The notes: generated by a model from the letters alone, not told the origin. A stretch of 64,000 nt of DNA from JBLZUR01 sp048565625 (GCF_048565625.1 NZ_JBLZUR010000002.1:62001-126000), one strand, 5' to 3'; shown: positions 43,323 through 52,482, counted from the first letter of the stretch. Program-made: numbers and translations.

Positions 43323-44102
43323 TCAGCTGCGCCAGCGATCCGTTGGTACGATGATCGGGCCTGATGCGGTCACTTCGATCCTGGCGTTGATGCCGTAGAC
43401 CTGCCGCAGGCGCTCCTCGTTCAGGACGTCGCCGGGCAACCCGTCCGCGACGAGCGCGCCACCGTCGATGAGCAGCAGGCGATCGCAGTAGCGCGCGGCC
43501 ATGGTGAGATCGTGCAGGACGGCGACGACCAGTGAACCCGCGCGCGCCTCCCCCGCCAGCAAGGTCATCACGTCGATCTGATGGCCGGGGTCGAGGGAGG
43601 CGAGGGGTTCGTCCACCGCCAGTCCCGGAGCGCCGGCGGCAAGGGCGCGCGCCAGCATCACCCGGGCGCGCTCGCCGCCGGAGAGCTCCGTGGCGATCCG
43701 TCCCGCGAGATGGACGATGTCGGCCCGCTCCATCGCGCCGCTGACGGCACCATGATCTGCCGCGCCGAGCCGCGACAGGGGAGCGAGATGGGGCAGGCGG
43801 CCGAGCGCGACAAGCCGCTCGACCGTGAGCGGCCAGTGCAGCGTTTGGCCTTGCGGCAGGTAGGCCACCGACTTGGCGATGTCTCGCGGCCTCATGGCGG
43901 CGATGTCGATGCCGTCGATGCTCACTTCTCCGACCGCCCTGGGGACCAGCCCCAACATGGCGCGCAGCAGGGTCGACTTGCCCGCGCCGTTCGGTCCGAT
44001 GATGCCGGTCAGCGTGCCGGGGCTGAAGGCCGCTGAGATGCCTTGCAGGACGGTGCGGCGGCCGAGGCGGACGGCGAGACCCTGGGTGGCGATCGTCACC
44101 AT
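43323..44102 (-). CDS. btuD: Vitamin B12 ABC transporter ATPase
   Basis: The 259-residue FecE/BtuD-type ATPase has Walker A GIIGPNGAGKSTLLRAMLG, a Q-loop in VAYLPQGQTLHWPLT, signature TELSGGERARVMLARAL, Walker B PGLAVDEPLASLD and the H-loop VVAVLHDLTMAARY. The start ATG overlaps the permease end by 7 bp. It is the last gene of the riboswitch-led operon. B12 specificity is inferred from that riboswitch, since the ATPase alone resembles haem and siderophore types. Confidence 0.87.
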   Translation of the reverse strand: MVTIATQGLAVRLGRRTVLQGISAAFSPGTLTGIIGPNGAGKSTLLRAMLGLVPRAVGEVSIDGIDIAAMRPRDIAKSVAYLPQGQTLHWPLTVERLVALGRLPHLAPLSRLGAADHGAVSGAMERADIVHLAGRIATELSGGERARVMLARALAAGAPGLAVDEPLASLDPGHQIDVMTLLAGEARAGSLVVAVLHDLTMAARYCDRLLLIDGGALVADGLPGDVLNEERLRQVYGINARIEVTASGPIIVPTDRWRS

Positions 44103-45082
44103 GCCCGCCGCTCCCGAAGCAGGTGGACCAGAAAGATTGGCACGCCAAGGAAGGCAGTGACCACGCCGAGCTTCAGCTCGCTGGTGGTCGGGATCACGCG
44201 AACGAGGATGTCGGCGCAGGTGAGCAGCGCCGCGCCGGCCAGCATCGAAGGCAGCAGCGCGGCGGAGGGGCTGCGGTCGGTAAGCGGGCGGACGAGATGC
44301 GGGACGATCAGGCCGATGAAGCCTATGGCGCCCGATACCGCCACCGCGCCACCGACCCCGATCGCGATTCCGGCCAAAATGCGGGCGCGGGTCCGCGACA
44401 GATCGACGCCCAGCGAGCGGGCTCCGTCCTCGCCGAGCGTCAGGGCGTCGAGCGCATGGCCATCCCAGAGGAGGAGGGCGGAGCCGATGAGTACGCAGGG
44501 CAGGGCGATCCAGACGTGGTCGAGCGAACGGTTCTCCATACTGCCCAGCAGCCAGGACATGATCTCCATCGCGGCGAAGGGGTTCGGCGAAAGGTTGAGC
44601 GCAAGGCTGATCCCGGCGCCCGCGAGAGTGGAGACGGCGATGCCGGCAAGGATGAGGGTGAGGGGGCTTTCCGAGCGGCCCGCCAGGGCGAAGAGGAGGA
44701 TGAGGGCCCCGAGGCAGGTGGCGACGGCGAGGAGCGGGAGCATCGCCGGGTGCCATCCCGCCAGCCCGAAGTAGAGCGCGGCCACCGCGCCCAGGGCCGC
44801 GGCATTGGAGGCGCCGAGTACCGACGGCTCGGCGAGCGGGTTGCGGAGATAGCCCTGCAGCACCGCGCCGGCGAGGCCCAGCATGGCACCGACCAGCAGG
44901 CCCAGCACGGTGCGGGGCAGGCGCAGGTCGAACAGGATGACCGTGGCGATGTGGTCGCCGCGCCCGGCAAGCGCGGCGAACAACCGGGCGGGCGCGATTG
45001 GGGCGGACCCGACCAGCAGCGATGCGGTCGCCGCTAGGGCAACGATGACGACGAGAACGAAGGCGAGCTTGGTCGCGCGCAT
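44096..45082 (-). CDS. btuC: Vitamin B12 ABC transporter permease
   Basis: This is a 328-residue FecCD/BtuC permease with about ten helices. Conserved blocks are LRLPRTVLGLLVGAMLGLAG, LQGYLRNPLAEPSVLGASNA and the ATPase-contact helix region GIAIGVGGAVAVSGAIGFIG then VPHLVRPLT. Start and stop overlap neighbours by a base or a few bases (btuF upstream, btuD downstream), so the three are translated as a unit. Confidence 0.9.
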   Translation of the reverse strand: MRATKLAFVLVVIVALAATASLLVGSAPIAPARLFAALAGRGDHIATVILFDLRLPRTVLGLLVGAMLGLAGAVLQGYLRNPLAEPSVLGASNAAALGAVAALYFGLAGWHPAMLPLLAVATCLGALILLFALAGRSESPLTLILAGIAVSTLAGAGISLALNLSPNPFAAMEIMSWLLGSMENRSLDHVWIALPCVLIGSALLLWDGHALDALTLGEDGARSLGVDLSRTRARILAGIAIGVGGAVAVSGAIGFIGLIVPHLVRPLTDRSPSAALLPSMLAGAALLTCADILVRVIPTTSELKLGVVTAFLGVPIFLVHLLRERRAW

Positions 45083-45891
45083 CAGCGGAGGGCCTTCAGC
45101 TGCCGGGCGAGGCTTTCCGCCGCCCGCGCATAGGCCGGTCCGCCGCAGATCGTCCAGGCACCGGGGATCGTCAGCCGGGGGATGCCGGCAAGGGCGGGGT
45201 GGCCGAGCATCTCGGTGCCTTGATCCGACGCTCTTACCGTCTCCTCATCGACGATCAGGACATCGGGCCGGGCGGCGACGATCTGCTCCAGCGGAAGTTG
45301 CGAGAGGGCGGGGCGGCCGAGCGTCGTCGCGAGGTTGACGAGGCCGAGGCGGGTCATCAACTCATCGACCAGCGTACCCCGGCCGGTCAGGAACCCGCGG
45401 CGCTGATAATAGGCGGCGACCCGTCCCCGACCGGGGCGCGGCAGCGACACCAGTGTCGTCTCCAGTGCTCCCTTCAACGCCTTGCCGCGATCGGGATGGC
45501 CGACCGCGGCGGCGACGGCGTCGATCTGCGCCTCGATCTCGGCGATGCTGTTTGCCGGGGGCACCGCCAGGGTGCGGTAGCGCCGTCCCGCCAGAGCCGA
45601 GAAGGCGGCGCCGGTCGCGTCCGTCATGGTCAGGATCAGATCCGGATCGAGCGCCAGGACATCCTCCGCCGTGCCGCGGATCGTCGGCAACCCGGCCGCC
45701 CTGCCCGCTGCCGCCGACATGCTAGGATCGCGCGCGTTCATGGTCAGGGCGGCGATCTGACGGCGGTCGGCGAGAGCGAGGAGGTACTGGTCCGCGCAGA
45801 GGTTCGTGGAGACGATCCGCCGGGGCGGTTGCGCCCCGCGCGCCTCGCCTGTCGCAAGGAGCATCAGGAGGAGGAGCGCAGGGCGCGGCAC
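45082..45891 (-). CDS. btuF: Periplasmic B12-binding protein
   Basis: The 269-residue helical-backbone (cluster A) binding protein has a signal peptide, RRIVSTNLCADQYLLALADR at the mature start, EDVLALDPDLILTMTDATGA and the C-terminal WTICGGPAYARAAESLARQL. The PxRIVSxxLCADQ start is typical of sphingomonad cobalamin/haem-type proteins. The start is GTG, 8 bp after the btuB stop. It delivers the ligand to BtuCD. Confidence 0.82.
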   Translation of the reverse strand: MPRPALLLLMLLATGEARGAQPPRRIVSTNLCADQYLLALADRRQIAALTMNARDPSMSAAAGRAAGLPTIRGTAEDVLALDPDLILTMTDATGAAFSALAGRRYRTLAVPPANSIAEIEAQIDAVAAAVGHPDRGKALKGALETTLVSLPRPGRGRVAAYYQRRGFLTGRGTLVDELMTRLGLVNLATTLGRPALSQLPLEQIVAARPDVLIVDEETVRASDQGTEMLGHPALAGIPRLTIPGAWTICGGPAYARAAESLARQLKALR

Positions 45892-45899
45892 GGTCTAGG

Positions 45900-47762
45900 T
45901 TACAGCTTCACGCGAACGCCGGCATAGGCCGAACGGCCGTAGCTGCCGTAGCCATAGACGGTCTCGTAATGCGCGTCGGCCAGGTTCTCCACGCGGCCGT
46001 AGAGTTCGAGATGCTCACCGACCGGCAGGGACGCGCGCAGGGCGACCAGCGCGTAGCCGTCGAGTTCGCGGGTGTTGGCCGGATCGTTGAAGCTGTCGCT
46101 GACCATTGTCACAGTGCCGCCGGTCTTCAGGCCGAAGGACCAGTCGTAATCCGCCGAGACGCTAAGCACATTGGCGGCGCGACGGGCCAGACGGTTGCCG
46201 TAATTGGCGCCCGGCGACCGGTCCCGCGCGTTGATGTACGAGTAGGAGGTCGTGACGGTCAGCGCATCGACAGGACGCAGCGCCACCGCCGCCTCGACAC
46301 CCTTGGTCTTGGTTTTCTCGATGTTGTTGTATCCACCGAAGGGCGGCAGCGTGACGTCGTAGTTGATCTGGTCGCGGGTCACGCGGCGGAAGGCGGTGAC
46401 GGAGAGCGTGGCCCGCCCCTCGAGCGCGCTCTGATCGAAGCCGACATCGTAGCTCTTCGACTTCTCCGGCACGAGGTCCGGATTGCCGCTGAAGCTGTCG
46501 TAGAGTTGATAGAGCGACGGCGCCTTGAAGCCTTCGCCATAGGCGACCCGCAGGTTGGTGTCGCCGCCGTTGGGAGTGTAGTTGGCGTTGGCACCGAGCG
46601 TGGTCTTGCCGCCGAACTGGCTGTGATCGGTGTAGCGCGCGCCGCCGGTGATGGAGAGGCCGTCGAGCGGCTCCACCACGGCGAGGCCATAGACGCTGTC
46701 GAGATCGGCGCTCTCAGACGCGGTCGAGCCGAAGCCGAAGAAGTCGTATTCCGGCTTCTCATGTTCATAGCCGAAGATCAGCTTGGCGCGGTCGATCGGC
46801 TGGAACACGCCCTGATACTCGAAGCGGACGTTCTCGCCCTTGTAGCCGTAGTCGGCGGCGGTGCCGCGGACGGAGTAGTAGTCGCGGTTCTGCTTGTAGT
46901 AGGTGACGGCGAGGCGGTTGCTGAAGCGGCCGTCCAGGAAGGCGGCGTTGATCCCGGCATAGCCGACATACTGGTCCGACTTGCTGACATCCGTGCTGTC
47001 CGCCGGCGCGCCGAAGAAGCTGTCATAGTCGAGGTCGCCATGGATGTAGTAGCCGCGCAGGTCGAGGCTGAGGTCCTGAGTGAAGGCGACCTTCAGCCGG
47101 GCATTGGCGGTGATGTTCTTGTACCCGTCCTTCTCGGTAGCACCACGGCGGCTGCTGGCGGTGGAGATGCCGTCCGTGTCGAAATAGGCGATGCCGGCAC
47201 CGCCGGAGACGATGCCGCTGCCGCCGGACACGTCCGCCTTCGCGTTGACCGTGTCGCTGTACCCGTATTCGGCCGAGGCATCGGCGGCGAGGCCGTCCGT
47301 GGGCGGCGTGGCCGTCATCACGTTGACGACACCACCGATCGCCTGGCTGCCATAGGGCAACGAGTTCGATCCCCGCAGCACCTCGACGCGGCGGAGGTTG
47401 CCGATCAGCAGGTTGCCGAAGTCGAACTGGTCGCCGATGCCGCTGGGATCGTTGACCTTCACGCCGTCGATCAGGACGAGGGTCTGCGTCACCTCTGCGC
47501 CGCGCAGCGACAGGCCGACCGCGCCGTTGCTGCCGCTGCGGTTGAAGCGGACGCCGGGCGTGGTGAGCAGCAGATCGGCGACGTTGATGTTCTGCCGTGT
47601 GTTGATGGTGTTCGCGTCGAGGACGGTGATCGCCTGGCCGACCTCGTCGATCGACTGGGCGATGCCGGTGGCAGTGACGACGATATCGTCGTCACTGCTC
47701 TGCGCGAAGGCAGGCGATGCGATCGCCAGCGCGATCAGGGATGCGGAACCGAACTTCAACAT
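45900..47762 (-). CDS. btuB: TonB-dependent vitamin B12 receptor
   Basis: The 620-residue outer-membrane receptor has a signal peptide (LIALAIASPAFA), a TonB-box-like DDDIVVTATG and a plug (ITVLDANTINTRQNINVADL, LRRVEVLRGSNSLPYGSQAI). The barrel ends in AYAGVRVKL with a terminal hydrophobic residue. Size and plug sequence fit BtuB. A cobalamin riboswitch lies ~200 bp upstream on the same strand, which strongly supports the substrate. It is the first gene of btuB-F-C-D. Confidence 0.92.
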   Translation of the reverse strand: MLKFGSASLIALAIASPAFAQSSDDDIVVTATGIAQSIDEVGQAITVLDANTINTRQNINVADLLLTTPGVRFNRSGSNGAVGLSLRGAEVTQTLVLIDGVKVNDPSGIGDQFDFGNLLIGNLRRVEVLRGSNSLPYGSQAIGGVVNVMTATPPTDGLAADASAEYGYSDTVNAKADVSGGSGIVSGGAGIAYFDTDGISTASSRRGATEKDGYKNITANARLKVAFTQDLSLDLRGYYIHGDLDYDSFFGAPADSTDVSKSDQYVGYAGINAAFLDGRFSNRLAVTYYKQNRDYYSVRGTAADYGYKGENVRFEYQGVFQPIDRAKLIFGYEHEKPEYDFFGFGSTASESADLDSVYGLAVVEPLDGLSITGGARYTDHSQFGGKTTLGANANYTPNGGDTNLRVAYGEGFKAPSLYQLYDSFSGNPDLVPEKSKSYDVGFDQSALEGRATLSVTAFRRVTRDQINYDVTLPPFGGYNNIEKTKTKGVEAAVALRPVDALTVTTSYSYINARDRSPGANYGNRLARRAANVLSVSADYDWSFGLKTGGTVTMVSDSFNDPANTRELDGYALVALRASLPVGEHLELYGRVENLADAHYETVYGYGSYGRSAYAGVRVKL

Positions 47763-47959
47763 GGGTATTCCCCCCGGCGCCTGAGCTTCTTGTGGCGGGG
47801 CGTACCCGGGCGCGGACGCCCTGGCCGATCGACGGAGGGTGGAGAGGGCGCCTTTGGCACTCCGCCGACCGCACGACCGCGCGGCCCCAGCCGCGTGATT
47901 CGTCGCTCAGACGGAGGAGTACCGTGCCGTGACCATCCCCTGGACCAAGGCAAGAGCGA

Positions 47960-48153
47960 CCGGTGCGCTGGCAGGTCTCCTGGCTCGCGGGTCGAAGCTT
48001 GATGCACGCCTTCCCAGGTTTCCCCAGTGGCCGCCCCGGACGTTGCCGCCCGGCGCTCGTGCATCGCGCTCGCCGCTTACAGTTGCAGGGACAGCCTCGG
48101 ATTCGGGCGGAGAGCCCTCACCGTGTTCCCATTCAAGCCCTTTCGGGCACCGG
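47960..48153 (-). ncRNA. Cobalamin (AdoCbl) riboswitch
   Basis: On the minus strand the conserved blocks occur in order: P1 arm CCGGTGC, TTGAATGGGAA with the following GGTGAGGGC, CCGAGGCTGTCCCTGCAACT, CCACTGGG, GGGAAGG, the B12 box GAGCCAGGAGACCTGCC and the closing arm GCACCGG. The seven-base P1 closes perfectly. The B12 box lies ~210 bp before btuB. When adenosylcobalamin is high it should repress btuBFCD. The region between switch and start is GC-rich and may hold the expression platform. Confidence 0.93.
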
Positions 48154-48238
48154 CGCGATCTACGGACGGGAAAAACCCGCCCGCCCGCGCCCATAAGCGC
48201 GAACGAACGGGTTGCCAATCCATGATCGGCGGCAAGGC

Positions 48239-48847
48239 TCAGGCGAGCTTGAAGCCTTCCTTGTTCATCGCGGCGGTCAGCTGCTTGTTCGCCGCTTCGT
48301 CCAGCTTGCGCTTGAGGAGCGGGAAGAGATTGTCCTCCTCCTCCCTCATGTGCTTCTCGATATCGGTGCGGAACTGGCGCACTTTGTCGAGGAAGGCGGG
48401 GCTGTTGTTCGGCATGTTCTCCAGATCGTAGAGATACTGCTTAACATAGCCGTGATCGCGGTTGAGCTCGTCCGCCGCTTCCTTCTCCCCGGCGTCGCGC
48501 AGAGCGGGGTAGACCGCGTTCTCTTCCTCCAGCGCGTGCTTGGCCAGCGCGTGCTTCAGCTGAGTGAGGAGGATGGAGCGCTTCATCGTGCTGCTGTCGT
48601 CGGTCGCTTCCAGCGCGTCGAAGATCTTGAGCGTCATCGCGTGCTCGGTAGCGAGCGCCTTGTCCCAGTCGCCGGCAAGCGCGGTCGGCGCCTGGACGAA
48701 GACCTTGCGGCCGATCATCGCCAGCACGCCCAGCGCCACGCCCGCACCGGCGGCACCCGCGAGCGCGCCGAAGCTGGTGCCGTTGCTGCCGGCGTCGGTA
48801 CGCTTGAAACGGCCCTTGCTGTCACGATCGGCTACTGTCGTCGCCAT
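48239..48847 (-). CDS. Hemerythrin HHE-domain protein
   Basis: The 202-residue protein has an N-terminal segment with a Gly/Ala-rich hydrophobic stretch (LAGAAGAGVALGVLAMIG), possibly a membrane anchor. A four-helix HHE domain follows with iron-ligand candidates in KALATEHAMTLKIFDAL, HALAKHALEEENAVYPAL, LNRDHGYVKQYLYDL and IEKHMREEEDNLFPLL. A di-iron O2/NO or redox sensor or stress role is typical. It has a perfect AGGAGG ribosome-binding site. The FNR-type regulator is close by on the opposite strand. Confidence 0.85.
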   Translation of the reverse strand: MATTVADRDSKGRFKRTDAGSNGTSFGALAGAAGAGVALGVLAMIGRKVFVQAPTALAGDWDKALATEHAMTLKIFDALEATDDSSTMKRSILLTQLKHALAKHALEEENAVYPALRDAGEKEAADELNRDHGYVKQYLYDLENMPNNSPAFLDKVRQFRTDIEKHMREEEDNLFPLLKRKLDEAANKQLTAAMNKEGFKLA

Positions 48848-48927
48848 GCCAACCTCCTAGAACTGAACGGTTCGAGCGATGAACCGCTGAACGAAGACGC
48901 CGTTCCTCGACGGTGGTGCCGCATCGC

Positions 48928-48964
48928 AAAAAATGCCCGCTGCCGGGTGCACCGGCAGCGGGCA
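48928..48964 (-). terminator. Rho-independent terminator of the 36-residue ORF
   Basis: A perfect 13-bp stem (TGCCCGCTGCCGG with its inverse) around a 5-base loop is followed on the minus strand by six T. It lies between the small membrane ORF and the hemerythrin gene, ending the former's transcript and separating the two. Confidence 0.85.
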
Positions 48965-48989
48965 GGTCAGGCTGGAGAGGAGCGCCTGA

Positions 48990-49100
48990 TCAGGGATGCG
49001 TGAGCCGGTCGCCGACGGCGGCACCGCCAAGGGTGAGGGCGAAGACGCCGAAGGCGAGGAGGGGAAGGTAGATGAAGTGGTCGCCGATGAAGCCGAGCAT
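48990..49100 (-). CDS. 36-residue membrane microprotein next to FNR
   Basis: The ORF encodes MLGFIGDHFIYLPLLAFGVF, then a Gly/Ala helix and a polar end (DRLTHP). It is a likely single-pass membrane peptide. Support comes from a GGGAG ribosome-binding site seven bases before the ATG, a strong terminator just after it, and an FNR-like palindrome ~56 bp upstream in the divergent promoter. No family is recognised. Its regulation by oxygen is inferred from the palindrome. Confidence 0.55.
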   Translation of the reverse strand: MLGFIGDHFIYLPLLAFGVFALTLGGAAVGDRLTHP

Positions 49101-49155
49101 CGAAGGTCTCCCGTTGAAGTGATGACCTGATCTGCACCGATCGGCGGCGCTTGCG

Positions 49156-49171
49156 TTTGACGGCGGTCAAA
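49156..49171. promoter_or_regulatory. FNR/FixK-type binding site
   Basis: TTTGAC-GGCG-GTCAAA has perfect 6-bp arms and the TTGAnnnnnnTCAA core of CRP/FNR-family sites. It lies 27 bp before the FNR-type gene and 55 bp before the divergent microprotein, consistent with autoregulation and control of both. Confidence 0.7.
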
Positions 49172-49198
49172 TCGGCGCATTTCGGCTATGGAGAGATC

Positions 49199-49903
49199 AT
49201 GAGCACCAATGTCTGCGCCGATTGCGCCGTCCGCGATCGCGCGCTTTGCGGAAGCCTGAGCGACGGCGAACTCCAGACGCTGAACCGGCTCGGGCAGCGG
49301 CGGGCGCTGTCTGCCGGCGAGACCCTGGTCTGGGCGGAAGATGAGAGCCGGCTGTGCGCCAACGTGCTGTCGGGCGTCCTGAAGCTGGTCGGCGCGGCGG
49401 CGGACGGGCGGGAGCAGATCGTCGGCCTCCTCTACCCGTCCGACTTCGTGGGCGAGCCGTTTGCCGGAAGCGCCCCCTTCACGGTGCGGGCGGTGTCCGA
49501 CTGCACCCTGTGCGTGTTCCCGCAGGCGGGGTTCGAGGAGGCGCTGGCGCGGTTCCCGGGCATGGAGAAGCTGCTGCTGCAGCGGACGCTGGCGGCGCTA
49601 AGCGACGCGCGGTCGCGCATGTTCAGCCTTTCGCGCGGATCGACGGGTTCGCGCGTCGCCGCCTTCCTGCTGGAGATGGCGGAGCGGGCGGACGGTGGCG
49701 GGTGCAGGGCTGCGCCGGGCGGGCCGGTGACATTCGACCTGCCCCTTTCCCGGCAGGAGATCGCCGACGTGCTGGGGACGACCATCGAGAGCGTGAGCCG
49801 GCAGATGACACGGTTGAGGGACGAGGGCGTCATCGCGCTTCCGGGTGGGCGAGGGGTGACGCTGTCCGACCCGATTCGGCTGAAGGAGATGGCGGCGGCC
49901 TGA
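49199..49903 (+). CDS. FNR-type Crp/Fnr transcriptional regulator
   Basis: The 234-residue regulator has N-terminal cysteines in NVCADCAVRDRALCGSL and another in ESRLCANVLSG, the four-cysteine arrangement expected for an oxygen-labile [4Fe-4S] cluster. A cyclic-nucleotide-like barrel (QIVGLLYPSDFVGEPFAG) and a C-terminal HTH (LPLSRQEIADVLGTTIESVS, then RQMTRLRDEGVI) follow. The E-x-x-S-R recognition helix is of FNR type. GGAGA precedes the ATG. It probably senses low oxygen and binds the palindrome upstream. Confidence 0.88.
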   Translation: MSTNVCADCAVRDRALCGSLSDGELQTLNRLGQRRALSAGETLVWAEDESRLCANVLSGVLKLVGAAADGREQIVGLLYPSDFVGEPFAGSAPFTVRAVSDCTLCVFPQAGFEEALARFPGMEKLLLQRTLAALSDARSRMFSLSRGSTGSRVAAFLLEMAERADGGGCRAAPGGPVTFDLPLSRQEIADVLGTTIESVSRQMTRLRDEGVIALPGGRGVTLSDPIRLKEMAAA

Positions 49904-50137
49904 GCCTTAAGTTGTGTAAGTTGCGGCTCGTGGCGGCTCCCGAGCCGGGAAGCGGCGGGTAAGCGGCGGTGACGCGGCAGCGACGCGGCAGGCGCGCGGC
50001 GCATCTGCGTCGGCGAGCGGACATGCCCGGGTTCTGGGTCGGAATGGTCATCCGGTAGGATGAACCAGAAAACGGCCGTGTAGGACAGAAGAAGCGCGAC
50101 CGCGGATCAAGTCCTGGGTGACCGCTCCCGCCCTTTC

Positions 50138-52357
50138 TTACGCCAAGGCGGCTTCGGCACCCATCAGCCTGGGGAAGAACGCCTCATGCGCGCGGCGGAG
50201 GTCGTCGAGGGCGACGGCGTGGTCGCTGTCCGACAGCTCGAAGATCAGGCGCGTGCCGCAGGTGCGGCCGATCGGCTCGATCTCGATCCCCGCCGCCTGC
50301 GCGCCGGAGAGGATGTCGAGCAACGCCGCGTCCTGCACGGTCAGGACATAGAGGCCCTGGTCCTCGGCGAACCATGATCCCGCCGTGCCGAACGGCTCCG
50401 GCCCGTCGATCAGCGCGCCGATATTGCTGGCGAGCGCCATCTCCGCGATGGTCACCGCGACGCCGCCGTCCGACACGTCGTGGATGGCGGTGATCGCGCC
50501 GGAGCGGATGTGGTCGCGCACGAAGTCGCCCACCCGCTTCTCGGCCGCGAGATCGACGGCGGGGGGCGGGCCGTCCTCGCGCCCGTGGACCTCGCGGAGC
50601 CAGAGCGACTGGCCGAGCTGGCCCTTGCGCTCGCCGATGAGGAGGATGATGTCGCCCGCGCCCTTGAAGGCGATGGTCGCCGATTTCGACCAGTCCGGCA
50701 TGAGGCCGAGGCCGCCGATCGCGGGCGTCGGCAGGATCGCGGAGCCGCCGCCGGTCGCCTTGCTCTCATTGTAGAGCGACACGTTGCCCGAGACGATCGG
50801 GAAGTCGAGCGCGCGGCAGGCCTCACCCATGCCCTCCAGACAGCCGACGATCTGGCCCATGATCTCCGGCCGCTGCGGATTGGCGAAGTTGAGGCAATTG
50901 GTAACGGCGAGGGGGGTGGCACCGACCGCGGTCAGGTTGCGCCACGCCTCGGCGATGGCCTGCTTGCCGCCCTCGACCGGATCCGCAAAGCAGTAGCGGG
51001 GGGTGCAGTCGGTGGTGATGGCGAGCGCCTTGTCCGACCCGTGGACGCGGACGACGGCGGCGTCCCCGCCCGGCCGCTGGACGGTGTCGGCGCCGACCAT
51101 GTGGTCGTACTGCTCCCAGATCCACCGCCGGCTGGCGATGTCCGGCGAGCTCATCAGGGTGAGGAGGTCGGCGGCGAGGTCCGCGCTCTCCGGCACGTCG
51201 GCCAGGGCCTCGCGCTTCGGCGTGGGGACATGCGGGCGATCGTAAATGGGGGCTTCGTCGGCGAGGGGGGCGAGCGGAATGTCGGCGACGGTCTCGCCCT
51301 TCCACTTGAGCACCATGCGGCCGGTGTCGGTGACATGGCCGATGACGGCGAAGTCGAGATCCCATTTGTCGAAGATCGCCTTGGCGAAGTCCTCGCGGCC
51401 GGGCTTCAGCACCATGAGCATCCGCTCCTGGCTCTCGCTCAGCATCATCTCGTAGGGGGTCATGCCGGTCTCGCGCTGCGGAACGTCGTCCATGATCAGC
51501 TCGATGCCGACGCCGCCCTTGGACGCCATTTCGACCGAGGAGGAGGTGAGGCCGGCCGCCCCCATGTCCTGGATGGCGACGATCGCGTCGGAGGACATGA
51601 GTTCGAGGCAGGCCTCGATCAGCAGCTTTTCGGTGAAGGGATCGCCGACCTGCACGGTGGGGCGCTTCTCGTCAGCATCCTCGCCGAAATCGGCCGAGGC
51701 CATGGTCGCCCCGTGAATGCCGTCGCGGCCGGTCTTGGAGCCGACATAGACGATCGGATTCCCGACGCCGGATGCGGCCGAATAGAAGATCTTGTCGGTG
51801 TCGGCGACGCCTACCGTCATCGCGTTGACGAGGATGTTGCCGTCATAGGCGGGGTGGAAGTTCACCTCGCCACCCACGGTCGGCACGCCGACGCAATTGC
51901 CGTAGCCGCCGATGCCGTGGACCACGCCGGCGATCAGGTGGCGCATCTTGGGATGGTCCGGCCGGCCGAAGCGGAGCGCGTTCATGTTGGCGACGGGCCG
52001 CGCGCCCATGGTGAACACATCGCGCAGGATGCCGCCGACGCCGGTCGCGGCACCTTGGTACGGTTCGATATAGGATGGGTGGTTGTGCGACTCCATCTTG
52101 AAGATCGCCGCCTGGCCGTCGCCGATATCGACCACGCCGGCATTCTCGCCGGGGCCGCAGATGACCTGCGGGCCTTCGGTCGGCAGCTTCTTCAGGTGGA
52201 TGCGGGATGACTTGTAGGAGCAATGCTCCGACCACATGACCGAAAAGATGCCGAGTTCGGTGAGGTTCGGCTCGCGTCCCATGGCGTGGAGGACACGCTC
52301 ATATTCTTCGGGGGACAGGCCGTGCTCGGCGACGATTTCGGGTGTGATCTCGCTCAT
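50138..52357 (-). CDS. purL: Phosphoribosylformylglycinamidine synthase subunit II
   Basis: PurL converts FGAR to FGAM with ATP and ammonia supplied by PurQ, in purine synthesis. At 739 residues it is the small PurL type that needs separate PurS and PurQ. Conserved blocks include SVMWSEHCSYKSSRIHLKKL, FKMESHNHPSYIEPYQGAAT, VGVPTVGGEVNFHPAYDGN and AIQDMGAAGLTSSSVEMASK. purS and purQ are not adjacent in this window. About 230 bp of gene-free sequence separate it from the FNR gene. Confidence 0.97.
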   Translation of the reverse strand: MSEITPEIVAEHGLSPEEYERVLHAMGREPNLTELGIFSVMWSEHCSYKSSRIHLKKLPTEGPQVICGPGENAGVVDIGDGQAAIFKMESHNHPSYIEPYQGAATGVGGILRDVFTMGARPVANMNALRFGRPDHPKMRHLIAGVVHGIGGYGNCVGVPTVGGEVNFHPAYDGNILVNAMTVGVADTDKIFYSAASGVGNPIVYVGSKTGRDGIHGATMASADFGEDADEKRPTVQVGDPFTEKLLIEACLELMSSDAIVAIQDMGAAGLTSSSVEMASKGGVGIELIMDDVPQRETGMTPYEMMLSESQERMLMVLKPGREDFAKAIFDKWDLDFAVIGHVTDTGRMVLKWKGETVADIPLAPLADEAPIYDRPHVPTPKREALADVPESADLAADLLTLMSSPDIASRRWIWEQYDHMVGADTVQRPGGDAAVVRVHGSDKALAITTDCTPRYCFADPVEGGKQAIAEAWRNLTAVGATPLAVTNCLNFANPQRPEIMGQIVGCLEGMGEACRALDFPIVSGNVSLYNESKATGGGSAILPTPAIGGLGLMPDWSKSATIAFKGAGDIILLIGERKGQLGQSLWLREVHGREDGPPPAVDLAAEKRVGDFVRDHIRSGAITAIHDVSDGGVAVTIAEMALASNIGALIDGPEPFGTAGSWFAEDQGLYVLTVQDAALLDILSGAQAAGIEIEPIGRTCGTRLIFELSDSDHAVALDDLRRAHEAFFPRLMGAEAALA

Positions 52358-52426
52358 GGCCGGGTGCGATAGCGGAGGCGGACGGGCTTGTCAGCGGCGG
52401 GTTGCGGGGATTGTCGAGCGTGGAAC

Positions 52427-52460
52427 AGAAAAGGCCGGCATCCTTGCGGACACCGGCCTT
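52427..52460 (-). terminator. Terminator of the MliC-like gene
   Basis: AAGGCCGG and CCGGCCTT form a perfect stem, extended by inner pairs, and are followed on the minus strand by a short T-run (TTTT). It is placed directly after the lipoprotein stop and before purL. Confidence 0.65.
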
Positions 52461-52482
52461 CAGAATGGTGAGACGGGTTGGA

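Noticed and set aside
45969..48002. Very long frames opposite btuB, and similar long frames opposite the glycosyltransferase, purL and ftsI
   Set aside because: They are antisense shadows typical of high-GC DNA, with Arg/Asp/Gly-rich, low-complexity translations and no family motifs, lying opposite well-supported genes.
49904..50137. Hairpin CGGCTC/GAGCCG after the FNR gene as a terminator
   Set aside because: The stem is short, the loop is GC-rich and there is no T-run, so it is not distinct from background in such GC-rich sequence.
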